The translations under genes were made by a program, and so were the position numbers. This document shows, in pieces, positions 1-6,007 of a DNA stretch of 10,415 nucleotides. Source of the DNA: DASVBJ01 sp036375895 (GTDB lineage Bacteria; Actinomycetota; Actinomycetes; JACCUZ01); contig DASVBJ010000167.1 in NCBI GenBank assembly GCA_036375895.1, positions 1-10,415 of the forward strand, read 5' to 3'. The notes beneath the pieces are model-generated. The model was not told the origin of the DNA, did not search any database, and worked only from the letters and a program-made list of their open reading frames with translations. Numbering within the stretch: the stretch's first letter is position 1; the number at the start of each line of letters is the position of its first letter.

Positions 1-390
1 CGTCTGCTCGGCGACGGGCAGGGTCTCCTCGACCCGGTCGTACCACGGGTCCAGCGCGGCCCGGGTGAGCGACGCCGGCCAGAGCCGGTGGCCGAGCGTC
101 CCTTGCCGGTCGAAGACGAAGCTCGGCGCGCGCAGCGACGCCGCGAAGTAGACGACGCTCGAGCCGCCGACGCAGTTGCCGGCGACCACGGTCATGCCGT
201 CGCCCTGGATCAGGTCGACGAAGCGCGAGTAGGTGCCGAGCCGCAGGTCGTGGGTGAAGTCCTCGGTGGCCCGGCGCGGCCCGCGCTCGAGCATCACCAC
301 CCGCGCGCCGCCGGCCGCGAGGTGGTACGCCGGGATCGACCCGCCGAACCCGGTGCCGATGACGACGACGTCGGTGGTCTCGACGGTCAC
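1..390 (-). CDS. GMC-family FAD-dependent oxidoreductase, N-terminal part (runs off window)
   Basis: Only the first 130 residues are present; the rest lies beyond position 1. The product opens directly into an FAD-binding Rossmann fold: a beta strand VVVIG, the dinucleotide motif GTGFGG at residues 12-17, and the ribose-binding Glu35 in MLERG. A second flavin-contacting motif, GNCVGGSS (residues 71-78), is typical of glucose-methanol-choline oxidoreductases and cholesterol-oxidase-like relatives. These enzymes oxidise alcohols, sugars or sterols with FAD; the substrate cannot be read from this piece. The start is GTG at 390, sharing GTGA with the stop of the upstream gene, so translation is probably coupled. 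There is no signal peptide, although the gene sits behind a Tat-signal protein and a Sec-secreted protein. I infer that it is either cytoplasmic or carried out through Tat by its partner. The family call is secure; the specific function is open. Confidence 0.9.
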   Translation of the reverse strand, partial: MTVETTDVVVIGTGFGGSIPAYHLAAGGARVVMLERGPRRATEDFTHDLRLGTYSRFVDLIQGDGMTVVAGNCVGGSSVVYFAASLRAPSFVFDRQGTLGHRLWPASLTRAALDPWYDRVEETLPVAEQT

Positions 391-1076
391 GCCGGGCTCC
401 CCGAGGCGGTGGTGTCCGGGTGCGTGCGCGCCAGCCGGCGGCCGTACGAGAACACCGGGAACCGGTACAGCCCGTCGGCGTCCGGGGCGGGGAAGCGCAG
501 CCAGGCCAGGCCCGGGTGACCGTCGGCGATCGCCTGCTGGGTGTGCAGGTGCCCCGCGCAGTGGAAGGCCACGAACACGAGCAGCGCGAAGAGCGTGAGG
601 ACCTGCTGCTGCTCGCCGACCGGCTGGCCGGTGGCCAGCAGCTCCTCGCACAGCGCGGTGCGGTCCGGGAAGTCCAGCGCCACGAACGGCGGCACGGTGG
701 GGTCCAGGGGCCGGCCGTGCCGGGCGGCGTACGCGGCGGCCTGGGTGTCGAGCAGCCGGGCGACGACGGGCAGGTACGACGAGACCTGGGCCTCGGGCAG
801 GCGCAGCAGCGCGATCGCGCCGGCCTGCACCGCGCCGGGACCCTCGACCACGCCGGCGACCGCTCGGTCCCCGGCGGTCCGCTTCCCGCCGGGGACGAGC
901 GTGTCGGCGAACGCCTCGAGCGTGCTCACCGTCGGGTCGTCGGTGACGTCCGCGTACGCCGGGCTGCCCCCGTGCAGCAGCCCGGCCGGCCCGGCGGTCA
1001 GCATCGTCAGCCCGGCCGCCAGCCCCTTGAGCACCGTCCGCCGGTCGACGCCCGCCGCGGTCGCCGGGAGGGTCAC
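387..1076 (-). CDS. Tat-signal protein, DUF5987-like / small subunit of a flavin dehydrogenase
   Basis: A 229-residue protein with a twin-arginine signal: DRRTVLKG at residues 11-18, a hydrophobic stretch to about 34, and a likely cleavage after AYA (about residue 42). The remainder is a helical domain with no cofactor motif that I can see. Size, Tat signal and position directly before a GMC oxidoreductase match the small gamma subunit of gluconate 2-dehydrogenase and FAD-glucose dehydrogenase; I recall the actinobacterial family as DUF5987. In Burkholderia FAD-glucose dehydrogenase, the gamma subunit's Tat signal exports the signal-less catalytic subunit as a hitchhiker. The same role is inferred here because the downstream oxidoreductase lacks a signal. 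The start is GTG 1076, overlapping the previous stop by GTGA; the stop overlaps the next start in the same way. The Tat signal is seen directly; the escort role is inference. Confidence 0.85.
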   Translation of the reverse strand: MTLPATAAGVDRRTVLKGLAAGLTMLTAGPAGLLHGGSPAYADVTDDPTVSTLEAFADTLVPGGKRTAGDRAVAGVVEGPGAVQAGAIALLRLPEAQVSSYLPVVARLLDTQAAAYAARHGRPLDPTVPPFVALDFPDRTALCEELLATGQPVGEQQQVLTLFALLVFVAFHCAGHLHTQQAIADGHPGLAWLRFPAPDADGLYRFPVFSYGRRLARTHPDTTASGSPA

Positions 1077-1666
1077 GAGGCGGGGTTGGTGCAGTCGGCT
1101 GCTGCGACCGGGTCGAGGGCCATCCCGAAGCCGCCCGCCACGCCGTACTCCTCGATGGCGTCGGCGAGCTCGGGCGAGACGGGCCGCACCAGCTCGGCGG
1201 CCCGGTCGGCGCTGACCTCCTGCCCGCCGAACGTGAAGTGCCGGAAGGCGGCCGCCGCTGTCAGCGCTCCCTTGTCGAACCAGTACGACCCGTCCCAGCG
1301 CACGATCGCGTCCTCGTCGGGGGAGACCTGCACGCTCCAGTGGTCGATCTGCCAGTACTGGCAGGCGGGCACGGCGATCGCGAACCGTGCCGGCTCGGCC
1401 AGCACGAAGCCGACGGCACCGCCGTTGGTCACGGTGATGTCCCGCTTCTGGTACTCCACGCAGAGCGGGTCACGGCCGGCCTCGTCGAGCGACGGGCTCT
1501 CGCCCTCGTCGTACCGCGTGAACGTGCAGGTGAACGGCGGGTCGGTGTACCCGGTGACGGGTGACTCGATCAGGCTCTCCTGGGCGACCGGCCGCGCGGG
1601 TGCCGCCTGCACGCCGGGAGCCACGACGGCAGCGAGCAACGCGAGTGCGGTGAGGAGCGTGCGCAC
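1073..1666 (-). CDS. Sec-secreted protein of unknown function, first gene of the oxidoreductase operon
   Basis: A 197-residue product with a classical Sec signal peptide: Arg2, a hydrophobic core at residues 4-16, and a likely cleavage after VQA (residue 21). There is no lipobox. The mature part has four cysteines (47, 69, 102, 192), enough for two disulfides, and is rich in Trp, Tyr and Phe around residues 95-145, suggesting a compact beta-rich extracellular domain. I do not recognise the family. It has no CxxCH haem site, so it is not the cytochrome subunit that accompanies many Tat-exported flavin dehydrogenases. The start is GTG 1666 with a strong GGAGG at 1673-1677, six bases upstream. 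It heads a three-gene operon linked by GTGA overlaps, so it probably works with the Tat protein and the GMC oxidoreductase, perhaps as a binding or accessory subunit. That role is inferred only from position. Confidence 0.8.
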   Translation of the reverse strand: MRTLLTALALLAAVVAPGVQAAPARPVAQESLIESPVTGYTDPPFTCTFTRYDEGESPSLDEAGRDPLCVEYQKRDITVTNGGAVGFVLAEPARFAIAVPACQYWQIDHWSVQVSPDEDAIVRWDGSYWFDKGALTAAAAFRHFTFGGQEVSADRAAELVRPVSPELADAIEEYGVAGGFGMALDPVAAADCTNPAS

Positions 1667-1814
1667 GGGCGACCTCCAACTGGTGCGGGTGCGCTGTCCA
1701 ACGAGTCAGCGCCCGGAAGGTCACTGCACCCGCCCGGACCGCGGACCCCTCGTCGGTCGTGCCCGGTCGGTGCGGCACGATGCGTGCACGCCCCTTCGCG
1801 GAGAGGACCGGGAG
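1667..1814. promoter_or_regulatory. Divergent control region with two DNA dyads between the oxidoreductase operon and the MaoC gene
   Basis: This 148-bp gap holds start signals for both flanking genes. A perfect inverted repeat, GCGCTG (1691-1696) and CAGCGC (1707-1712) with 10 bases between, lies just upstream of the secreted-protein gene and encloses a TTGGAC (minus strand, 1696-1701). Near the other gene is a perfect 10-bp palindrome GCGTGCACGC (1782-1791), immediately after a weak -10-like CACGAT (1776-1781), so it would overlap the transcription start. CGGTCG occurs twice exactly 10 bp apart (1754 and 1764), one helical turn. These are plausible regulator sites, but no full promoter can be assigned on either strand. 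Confidence 0.35.
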
Positions 1815-2321
1815 ATGCAGTTCGGCCGCTACTACGAGGAGTTCGAGGTCGGTGCGACCTACAAGCACTGGCCCGGCAAGACGGTGACGGAGTACGACGA
1901 CCACCTGTTCTGCCTGCTCACCATGAACCACCACCCGCTGCACATGGACGCGAACTACGCCGAGAAGACGACCGACTTCGGCAAGAACGTGGTGGTGGGC
2001 AACTACATCTACTCGCTGCTCCTGGGCATGTCGGTGCCGGACATCAGCGGCAAGGCGATCGCCAACCTGGAGGTCGAGTCGCTCAAGCACGTCAAGCCGA
2101 CCTTCCACGGCGACACGATCTATGGCGAGACCACGGTGCTGGACAAGACCGAGTCGAGGTCGAAGGACGATCGGGGCGTGGTGCACGTCGAGACGCGCGG
2201 CTACAACCAGGACGGCACCGTGGTGTGCGTGTTCCGCCGCAAGGTGATGGTGCCGAAGCGGTCGTACGGCGAGTCCCGCGGCGGTGAGCAGCCCGGCCGT
2301 CCGGTGCCCGCCGACAGCTGA
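1815..2321 (+). CDS. MaoC-family (hot-dog fold) dehydratase
   Basis: A 168-residue single hot-dog domain protein of the MaoC / (R)-specific enoyl-CoA hydratase group. These enzymes add or remove water across a double bond in acyl-CoA substrates in fatty-acid or organic-acid breakdown. The family active-site block is at residues 36-45, TMNHHPLHMD, followed by ANYAEKT. In PhaJ-type hydratases the block reads G-D-x-N-P-L-H with Asp and His catalytic; here the Asp position is Asn38 and the Asn position is His40, while His43 is kept. It therefore belongs to a variant branch, similar in style to stand-alone actinobacterial MaoC proteins near acyl-CoA dehydrogenase and CitE genes. The start is ATG 1815, supported by GAGAGG (1801-1806) eight bases upstream; the open frame further upstream lacks family sequence. 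The C-terminal tail after residue 150 is low in complexity. It is monocistronic and meets a convergent neighbour. The exact substrate is unknown. Confidence 0.85.
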   Translation: MQFGRYYEEFEVGATYKHWPGKTVTEYDDHLFCLLTMNHHPLHMDANYAEKTTDFGKNVVVGNYIYSLLLGMSVPDISGKAIANLEVESLKHVKPTFHGDTIYGETTVLDKTESRSKDDRGVVHVETRGYNQDGTVVCVFRRKVMVPKRSYGESRGGEQPGRPVPADS

Positions 2322-2342
2322 CCGGGGGCGGAGAGGCAGGCG

Positions 2343-2816
2343 TCAGGCGGCGGCGTCGTCGCGCCGGTGCGCCGCCCACCAGACGCGCATCTCGCGCACC
2401 TTGTCCTGGAAGGCCTCGTCGCGGCCGATCGGCCCGGTGGTCGGCGCGGACAGCCGGGTCCGGCGGCGCTCGCCGTGGTGGACCACGACGGTCTGGATGC
2501 CGAACGACGACTCGACCTCGATCTCGTGGACGTCCGCCCACGGGATCACGAGCTGCGGCACGGCATGCACCACGAGCCCGCGACGGGTCAGCGACGTGCC
2601 GACCCACCAGGTCGCGGCGGCCATGCCGATCAGCAGCACCCCCACCAGGCCGGTCTTCCAGCTGCCGCCGAAGCGCCCGTCGTTCAGCAGCGCGTCGGCC
2701 CAGACCAGCGCCTGGAAGCCCAGCACGCTCAGGACGAACGCCCGCCGCTGGGTCCACGTCAGGCTGAACCGCACCCGCTTCCCGTCGGACCGCATGTCTG
2801 CACGGTAGGTCTCCAC
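2343..2816 (-). CDS. Small membrane protein with bacterial PH-like domain
   Basis: A product of about 157 residues with two predicted membrane helices, around residues 26-43 (a hydrophobic stretch after TQRRA) and 56-73 (GLVGVLLIGMAAATWWVG), followed by a soluble beta-rich domain of about 70 residues. LVIPWADVHEIEVES in that domain resembles the core of the actinobacterial PH-like domain found in low-molecular-weight antigen 6 proteins. Such proteins are membrane-anchored with unknown cellular roles. The start is uncertain. GTG 2816 has a near-perfect GAGGAGG (2818-2824), but only one base separates them, which is too close for normal initiation. ATG 2795, eight codons in, lacks a clear ribosome-binding site but keeps both helices and the domain. 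The gene converges on the MaoC gene with a 21-bp gap and diverges from the methyltransferase gene. It may alternatively be an unrelated two-helix membrane protein. Confidence 0.75.
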   Translation of the reverse strand: METYRADMRSDGKRVRFSLTWTQRRAFVLSVLGFQALVWADALLNDGRFGGSWKTGLVGVLLIGMAAATWWVGTSLTRRGLVVHAVPQLVIPWADVHEIEVESSFGIQTVVVHHGERRRTRLSAPTTGPIGRDEAFQDKVREMRVWWAAHRRDDAAA

Positions 2817-2956
2817 ACCTCCTCATCGGGCCGACTTCACGAATCCTTGACAACCAGATCCCGGGTTCGCCGCGCCCCTCGGTGTGACGATGCGCCCGAC
2901 GGGGGAGGGCGTCCGTGGCCGCCGGAGTGCACGGTGCCGGGCGGCATCATGGCGGC

Positions 2957-3751
2957 ATGGCGAGTGACGAGGGCTACCTGCTCGACAACCGGCAGACCGC
3001 GGCGGGCGCCCGGTTCGAGGCGCTCTCCACGCTCTTCGACCCGTCCACCTTCCGGCACATGGAGGCCCTGGGCATCGCCGACGGGTGGCGGTGCTGGGAG
3101 GTGGGCGCCGGCGGCCCGTCGGTGCCTGCCTGGCTGTCGGCGCGGGTCGGGCCGGCGGGCTACGTGCTGGCCACCGACATCGACGTGTCGTGGATGCCGC
3201 CGGAAGGCTCCGCCGGGTACGACGTGCGGCGGCACGACGTCGGCGAGGACGCCGCTCCCGAGGGGCCCTTCGACCTGGTCCACGCCCGGCTCGTGCTCGT
3301 GCACGTGCCCCGGCGCGCCGACGCGCTGCGGGCGATGGTCGGCGCGCTGCGCCCCGGTGGCTGGCTGCTCGTGGAGGACGCCGACCCTGCCCTGCAGCCG
3401 CTCATCTGCCCCGACGAGCACGGCCCCGAGCAGCAGCTCGCCAACCGCCTGCGGCACGGCTTCCGGGCGCTGCTCGCCGGGCGGGGTGCCGACCTCGCCT
3501 ACGGCCGCACGCTGCCGCGCCTCCTGCGCGAGGCGGGGCTGCGCGACGTCGAGGCGGACGCCTTCTTCCCGATGAGCTCCCCGGCCTGCGACGCCCTGGA
3601 GGCCGCGACGGTCGAGCAGGTCCGCGACCGGCTCGTCGCGGCCGGCCTCGCCACCGACGACGAGATCGACCGCCACCTGGCCGCCGTCGCGGCCGGTCGG
3701 CTCGACCTCGCGACCTCGCCGATGATCTCCGCGTGGGGCCGGCGACCGTAG
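2957..3751 (+). CDS. Class I SAM-dependent methyltransferase
   Basis: A 264-residue cytoplasmic methyltransferase. The SAM-binding motif I is WEVGAGGPSVPAWL near residues 47-60; the acidic end of strand 2 is ATDID; motif IV is FDLVHARLVLVHV, followed by the motif V/VI region LRPGGWLLVEDADP. This order is typical of the UbiE/methyltransf_11 group of small-molecule methyltransferases. The last 90 residues are mostly helical and probably form the substrate lid, so the acceptor cannot be predicted. I chose ATG 2957 (MASDEGY) because the 14 codons before it are low in complexity. No Shine-Dalgarno sequence is visible, but CATCAT (2945-2950) places its -7 T exactly seven bases before the A of ATG, which fits a leaderless transcript. 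The gene is divergent from the PH-domain gene and ends 9 bp from the convergent Nudix gene. Family assignment is firm; the target is unknown. Confidence 0.88.
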   Translation: MASDEGYLLDNRQTAAGARFEALSTLFDPSTFRHMEALGIADGWRCWEVGAGGPSVPAWLSARVGPAGYVLATDIDVSWMPPEGSAGYDVRRHDVGEDAAPEGPFDLVHARLVLVHVPRRADALRAMVGALRPGGWLLVEDADPALQPLICPDEHGPEQQLANRLRHGFRALLAGRGADLAYGRTLPRLLREAGLRDVEADAFFPMSSPACDALEAATVEQVRDRLVAAGLATDDEIDRHLAAVAAGRLDLATSPMISAWGRRP

Positions 3752-3760
3752 GGCGGCCGG

Positions 3761-4189
3761 TCAGGTGGGCAACATGCCCCACACGTGCAACGCGTCCCAG
3801 AGGCCGTCGACGAGGTCCAGAGACTTGAGCTCGGTCCGGGTCACCCAGCGCACCTCCGCGGCGTCGTCCCCGGCGACCGGGCTCGTCGTCACGGCCAGCG
3901 AGCAGGCGAAGTCGCGGATGTCGTAGATCACGCCTTCGGGGCCGGGCCGCTGGACGGTCCCGACGCGCAGGCCGACGAGCACGTGCAGGCCGGTCTCCTC
4001 GAGCACCTCCCGGCGTACCGCCGCCGCGTCGTCCTCGCCGTTCTCCACCCGGCCCCCGGGCACGGACCACTTCCCCTGACCGGGCGGTCGGCCACGGCGT
4101 ACGACGAGCAGCCGCCCGGCGTCGTCGTGGACCAGCGCACCCACGCAGGGGACGCGCCGTTTTGCCCCACCGGCTGCCGGGAACATCAC
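3761..4189 (-). CDS. Nudix hydrolase
   Basis: A 142-residue single-domain Nudix protein. It has a complete Nudix box at residues 46-68 (G46, E52, R60-E61-V62, E64-E65, G67-L68), the metal-binding helix that cleaves nucleoside diphosphates linked to another group X. Upstream are the usual first strand VGALVHDDAGRLLVVRRG and WSVPGGRVENGE. The style resembles MutT/ADP-ribose-type family members, but residues outside the box do not reveal the substrate; nucleotide-pool cleaning or nucleotide-sugar hydrolysis are both possible. GTG 4189 and ATG 4186 are adjacent in-frame starts. A TANNNT box, TAGGCT (minus strand, 4200-4195), lies five bases before GTG 4189, and there is no Shine-Dalgarno sequence, so a leaderless GTG start is favoured. 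It diverges from the small membrane protein gene across only 29 bp and converges with the methyltransferase gene. Confidence 0.92.
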   Translation of the reverse strand: MMFPAAGGAKRRVPCVGALVHDDAGRLLVVRRGRPPGQGKWSVPGGRVENGEDDAAAVRREVLEETGLHVLVGLRVGTVQRPGPEGVIYDIRDFACSLAVTTSPVAGDDAAEVRWVTRTELKSLDLVDGLWDALHVWGMLPT

Positions 4190-4194
4190 CAGTC

Positions 4195-4200
4195 AGCCTA
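4195..4200 (-). promoter_or_regulatory. Candidate -10 box (TAGGCT) for leaderless Nudix transcript
   Basis: Reading the minus strand, TAGGCT matches the actinobacterial TANNNT -10 element. Five bases separate it from GTG 4189 and eight from ATG 4186, so transcription would begin at or within a base or two of the start codon. No convincing -35 is visible, which is common for this promoter type. Confidence 0.45.
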
Positions 4201-4218
4201 GAAGAAGGGGCACCGCAC

Positions 4219-4401
4219 ATGACTGCCGTCCTGCTCATCCTCGCGGTCATCCTGGTCCTGGTCGTCGCCGCCGGCCTGTTCGGTGCGGGCCCCAACCGGG
4301 TCCGCCGCCGGGTCGTCGTCGAGCGGCCGGTGCGCCGTCGCCGAGTCGTGGAGGAGGTCGTCGACGACGTGCCGCCCACGACGCGCCGCGTTGTCGAGTA
4401 G
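4219..4401 (+). CDS. 60-residue single-pass membrane protein with Arg/Val/Glu repeat tail
   Basis: The N-terminus is one long membrane helix, residues 1-22 (MTAVLLILAVILVLVVAAGLF). It is followed by a short GAGPN turn and a charged tail in which an Arg-Arg-Val-Val-Glu unit recurs: RRRVVVE, RRRRVVEE and TRRVVE, broken by VVDDVPPT. The protein ends on the last unit. The arrangement predicts an anchored protein with a strongly charged cytoplasmic tail, able to form a helix or bind acidic partners, membrane or RNA; I do not know its function. The start is ATG 4219, supported by AAGAAGGGG at 4202-4210, eight bases upstream. The open frame extends upstream to 4162, but that stretch runs across the Nudix start region. 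It stands alone, divergent from the Nudix gene and 87 bp before the DUF6758 gene. It is likely real given its ribosome-binding site and membrane helix. Confidence 0.7.
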   Translation: MTAVLLILAVILVLVVAAGLFGAGPNRVRRRVVVERPVRRRRVVEEVVDDVPPTTRRVVE

Positions 4402-4434
4402 CACGGGCCGGTTGACGCAGCCGTCGGCAGTCGA

Positions 4435-4455
4435 TCAAGGACCTGCGGGTCTTGA
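4435..4455. promoter_or_regulatory. Imperfect inverted repeat overlapping the -35 of the DUF6758 promoter
   Basis: TCAAGGACC and GGGTCTTGA form a 9-bp stem with one G-T pair and one mismatch around a 3-base loop. The right arm runs into the TTGACG -35 element at 4452-4457. No T-run follows, so a repressor or activator site is at least as likely as a terminator for the small membrane-protein gene. Confidence 0.35.
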
Positions 4456-4488
4456 CGGTGCGCCTGCGGGGGCGGGACCGTCTGTGCC
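4452..4488 (+). promoter_or_regulatory. Candidate promoter of DUF6758 gene (TTGACG / GACCGT), leaderless
   Basis: TTGACG (4452-4457) is a good -35. After an 18-bp spacer, GACCGT (4476-4481) carries the two most conserved -10 bases (A at position 2, T at position 6). The predicted transcription start is at 4488 or 4489, the A of the ATG, and no ribosome-binding site is visible. The -10 is weak, so this is a moderate call. Confidence 0.4.
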
Positions 4489-5133
4489 ATGAAAGCCGAC
4501 CCGAGCTGCCCGCGCTGCGGCGGCACGCTGCAATCGCCGGGCTTGTGGTCGAGCGCGTGGCAGTGCGACAAGCACGGCGCCGTGCCGCCGTTGCAGCCGG
4601 TCGTGCAGCCCACGGCCGAGATCGTCCACCAGGTCGTCGCCCGGTCGGCCGTGCCCGTGTGGCTGCCCTGGCCGTTGCCGAAGGGGTGGCTCGTCACCGG
4701 CGTCACCTACGCGGGTGACGAGCGGATCCGGGCGCGGGCGACGGTCGTCGCCTGCTCGGGACCGGCGCCCCTCGGCGGTGTCGGCGACCTCATCCTGGTC
4801 GCGGAGGAGCCGGGGGTCGGGCTGGGAGCGCGTTTCGCCGGCATGGAGGGCCTGGACCCCGGTGACGTGCCGGACGGTGCGCCGCCGCATGCGAAGATCC
4901 ACGCGGCCGGGCACCCCACCGCCATGTGGGCCCTGCAGGGAGCCAGCGACCGGGCGACCTACGTCGGTGAGGCGCTGGGTTTCTGGCTGTGGGCTGTGCT
5001 CTGGCCGGAGAGCGCCGGCTTCCTGCTCATCGACGAGTTCGTGCTCACCGACCTGCGGGACGCCGGGCACGAGCTGGACATCCCGTTCGGCGCCTTGTCG
5101 CCGAGGCTGACGGGGGACAACACCTCGGGGTGA
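4489..5133 (+). CDS. DUF6758 family zinc-ribbon protein of unknown function
   Basis: A 214-residue cytoplasmic protein. It begins with a zinc-binding knuckle: C7-x2-C10 in SCPRCGG, then C26-x2-H29 in WQCDKHG. A conserved-looking body follows, with VPVWLPWPLPKGWLVTG near residues 55-70, a Gly-rich segment PLGGVGDLILVAEEPGVGLG, and FWLWAVLWPES with DEFVLTDLRDAG near the end. I recognise this pattern from Streptomyces proteins now grouped as DUF6758, where homologues follow the same plan almost end to end. No enzymatic motif is evident. The start is ATG 4489, three residues ahead of the zinc knuckle and directly at a predicted transcription start. The stop at 5133 lies 28 bp before the PHP gene on the same strand, so they may be co-transcribed, although the PHP gene has a promoter-like box of its own. 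The function is unknown and the family call is from memory. Confidence 0.88.
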   Translation: MKADPSCPRCGGTLQSPGLWSSAWQCDKHGAVPPLQPVVQPTAEIVHQVVARSAVPVWLPWPLPKGWLVTGVTYAGDERIRARATVVACSGPAPLGGVGDLILVAEEPGVGLGARFAGMEGLDPGDVPDGAPPHAKIHAAGHPTAMWALQGASDRATYVGEALGFWLWAVLWPESAGFLLIDEFVLTDLRDAGHELDIPFGALSPRLTGDNTSG

Positions 5134-5149
5134 CAGATCCGGGCGCCCC

Positions 5150-5155
5150 TACGCT
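5150..5155 (+). promoter_or_regulatory. -10 box (TACGCT) placing transcription start exactly on the PHP start codon
   Basis: TACGCT fits TANNNT. With its last T as -7, position +1 falls on 5162, the G of an in-frame GTG that opens the PHP protein. This supports a leaderless mRNA and decides between GTG 5156 and GTG 5162 in favour of the latter. No good -35 is visible. Confidence 0.5.
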
Positions 5156-5161
5156 GTGTGG

Positions 5162-6007
5162 GTGCTGATCGACCTCCACACGCACAGCAGCGCCTCGGAC
5201 GGCACCGACTCGCCGGGTGCGCTGATGCAGGCCGCCCGTGACGCCGGCCTGGACGTCGTGGCACTGACCGACCACGACACCACGCAGGGGTGGGCCGAGG
5301 CCGCGACCGTGCTCCCCGACGGCCTGACGCTCGTGCCGGGTGCGGAGATCTCCTGTGCGGTCGGCGGGGTGAGCCTGCACCTGCTCGCCTACCTGTTCGA
5401 CCCGGACGACGAGGCCCTGGCCGCCGAGATGGCGCGGGCGGCGGACGACCGGGTGCCGCGGGCGCGGGAGATCGTCCGGCTGCTCGCGGAGGCCGGCCAC
5501 CCCGTCGAGTGGCAGGACGTCGTCGACCAGACCGAGCCGGGGGCGACCGTCGGCCGACCGCACATCGCAGACGCGCTCGTCGCGGCCGGCGTGGTCCCCG
5601 ACCGGGACGCGGCCTTCGCGGACCTCCTGCACAACGCCAGCCCCTTCTACGTCCGCCACTACGCCGTCGACCCGGTGCGGGCGGTAGGGCTGGTGCGGGC
5701 CGCCGGCGGCGTCCCGGTCTTCGCCCACCCGGCGGCCGCCCGGCGCGGCCGCACCGTGGGAGACGACGTCATCGCCGAGCTCGCCGCGGCCGGCCTCGCC
5801 GGGCTCGAGGTCGATCACCGGGACAACCCCGCCGAGGACCGGGAGCGGCTGCGCGGGCTGGCCCGCGAGCTGGGCCTGCTCGTGACCGGGTCCTCCGACT
5901 ACCACGGCACCGGCAAGCCCAACCGGCTCGGCGAGCACACGACCGCTCCCGAGGTCCTCGAGGCGATCGTCGCGCAGGCCACGGGCACCAGCGTGGTGGC
6001 CGCGTGA
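5162..6007 (+). CDS. PHP-domain metal-dependent phosphoesterase (RNase AM / nucleotide phosphatase type)
   Basis: A 281-residue protein covering a full PHP domain. Metal ligands are visible in order: H6 and H8 in DLHTHS, D13, H38 in LTDHDT, E62 in PGAEIS, H73, then the His of VFAHP, and Asp and His of SDYHG near the C-terminus. A helical insertion of about 80 residues between the E62 region and FAHP is typical of the YciV/TrpH group. Members of that group are 5'-3' exoribonucleases acting on short RNAs (RNase AM) or nucleoside 3',5'-bisphosphate phosphatases. The start is GTG 5162, with no ribosome-binding site but a TACGCT box seven bases before it. GTG 5156 would add only two residues. The stop TGA overlaps the MarC start by GTGA, so they are translationally coupled. 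Phosphoesterase identity is strong; the choice between RNA and nucleotide substrate is not settled. Confidence 0.93.
   Translation: MLIDLHTHSSASDGTDSPGALMQAARDAGLDVVALTDHDTTQGWAEAATVLPDGLTLVPGAEISCAVGGVSLHLLAYLFDPDDEALAAEMARAADDRVPRAREIVRLLAEAGHPVEWQDVVDQTEPGATVGRPHIADALVAAGVVPDRDAAFADLLHNASPFYVRHYAVDPVRAVGLVRAAGGVPVFAHPAAARRGRTVGDDVIAELAAAGLAGLEVDHRDNPAEDRERLRGLARELGLLVTGSSDYHGTGKPNRLGEHTTAPEVLEAIVAQATGTSVVAA

Noticed and set aside
420..2321. 633-codon open frame on the plus strand
   Set aside because: The part before 1815 is antisense to the secreted and Tat-signal genes and has no family sequence; the real gene starts at the ATG with a ribosome-binding site at 1815.
2847..2852. Perfect TTGACA between the PH-domain and methyltransferase genes
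   Set aside because: No -10-like sequence lies 16-19 bases downstream on the plus strand, and the methyltransferase start is about 100 bases away, so it is not called as a promoter.
2858..2870. CCCGGGTTCGCC resembling the T-loop of a tRNA
   Set aside because: No acceptor, D-arm or anticodon-arm pairing can be built around it.
5101..5128. CCGAGG/CCTCGG inverted repeat as a terminator of the DUF6758 gene
   Set aside because: It lies inside the coding region, has a 16-base loop and no T-run; the arms are short enough to be chance in this GC-rich sequence.
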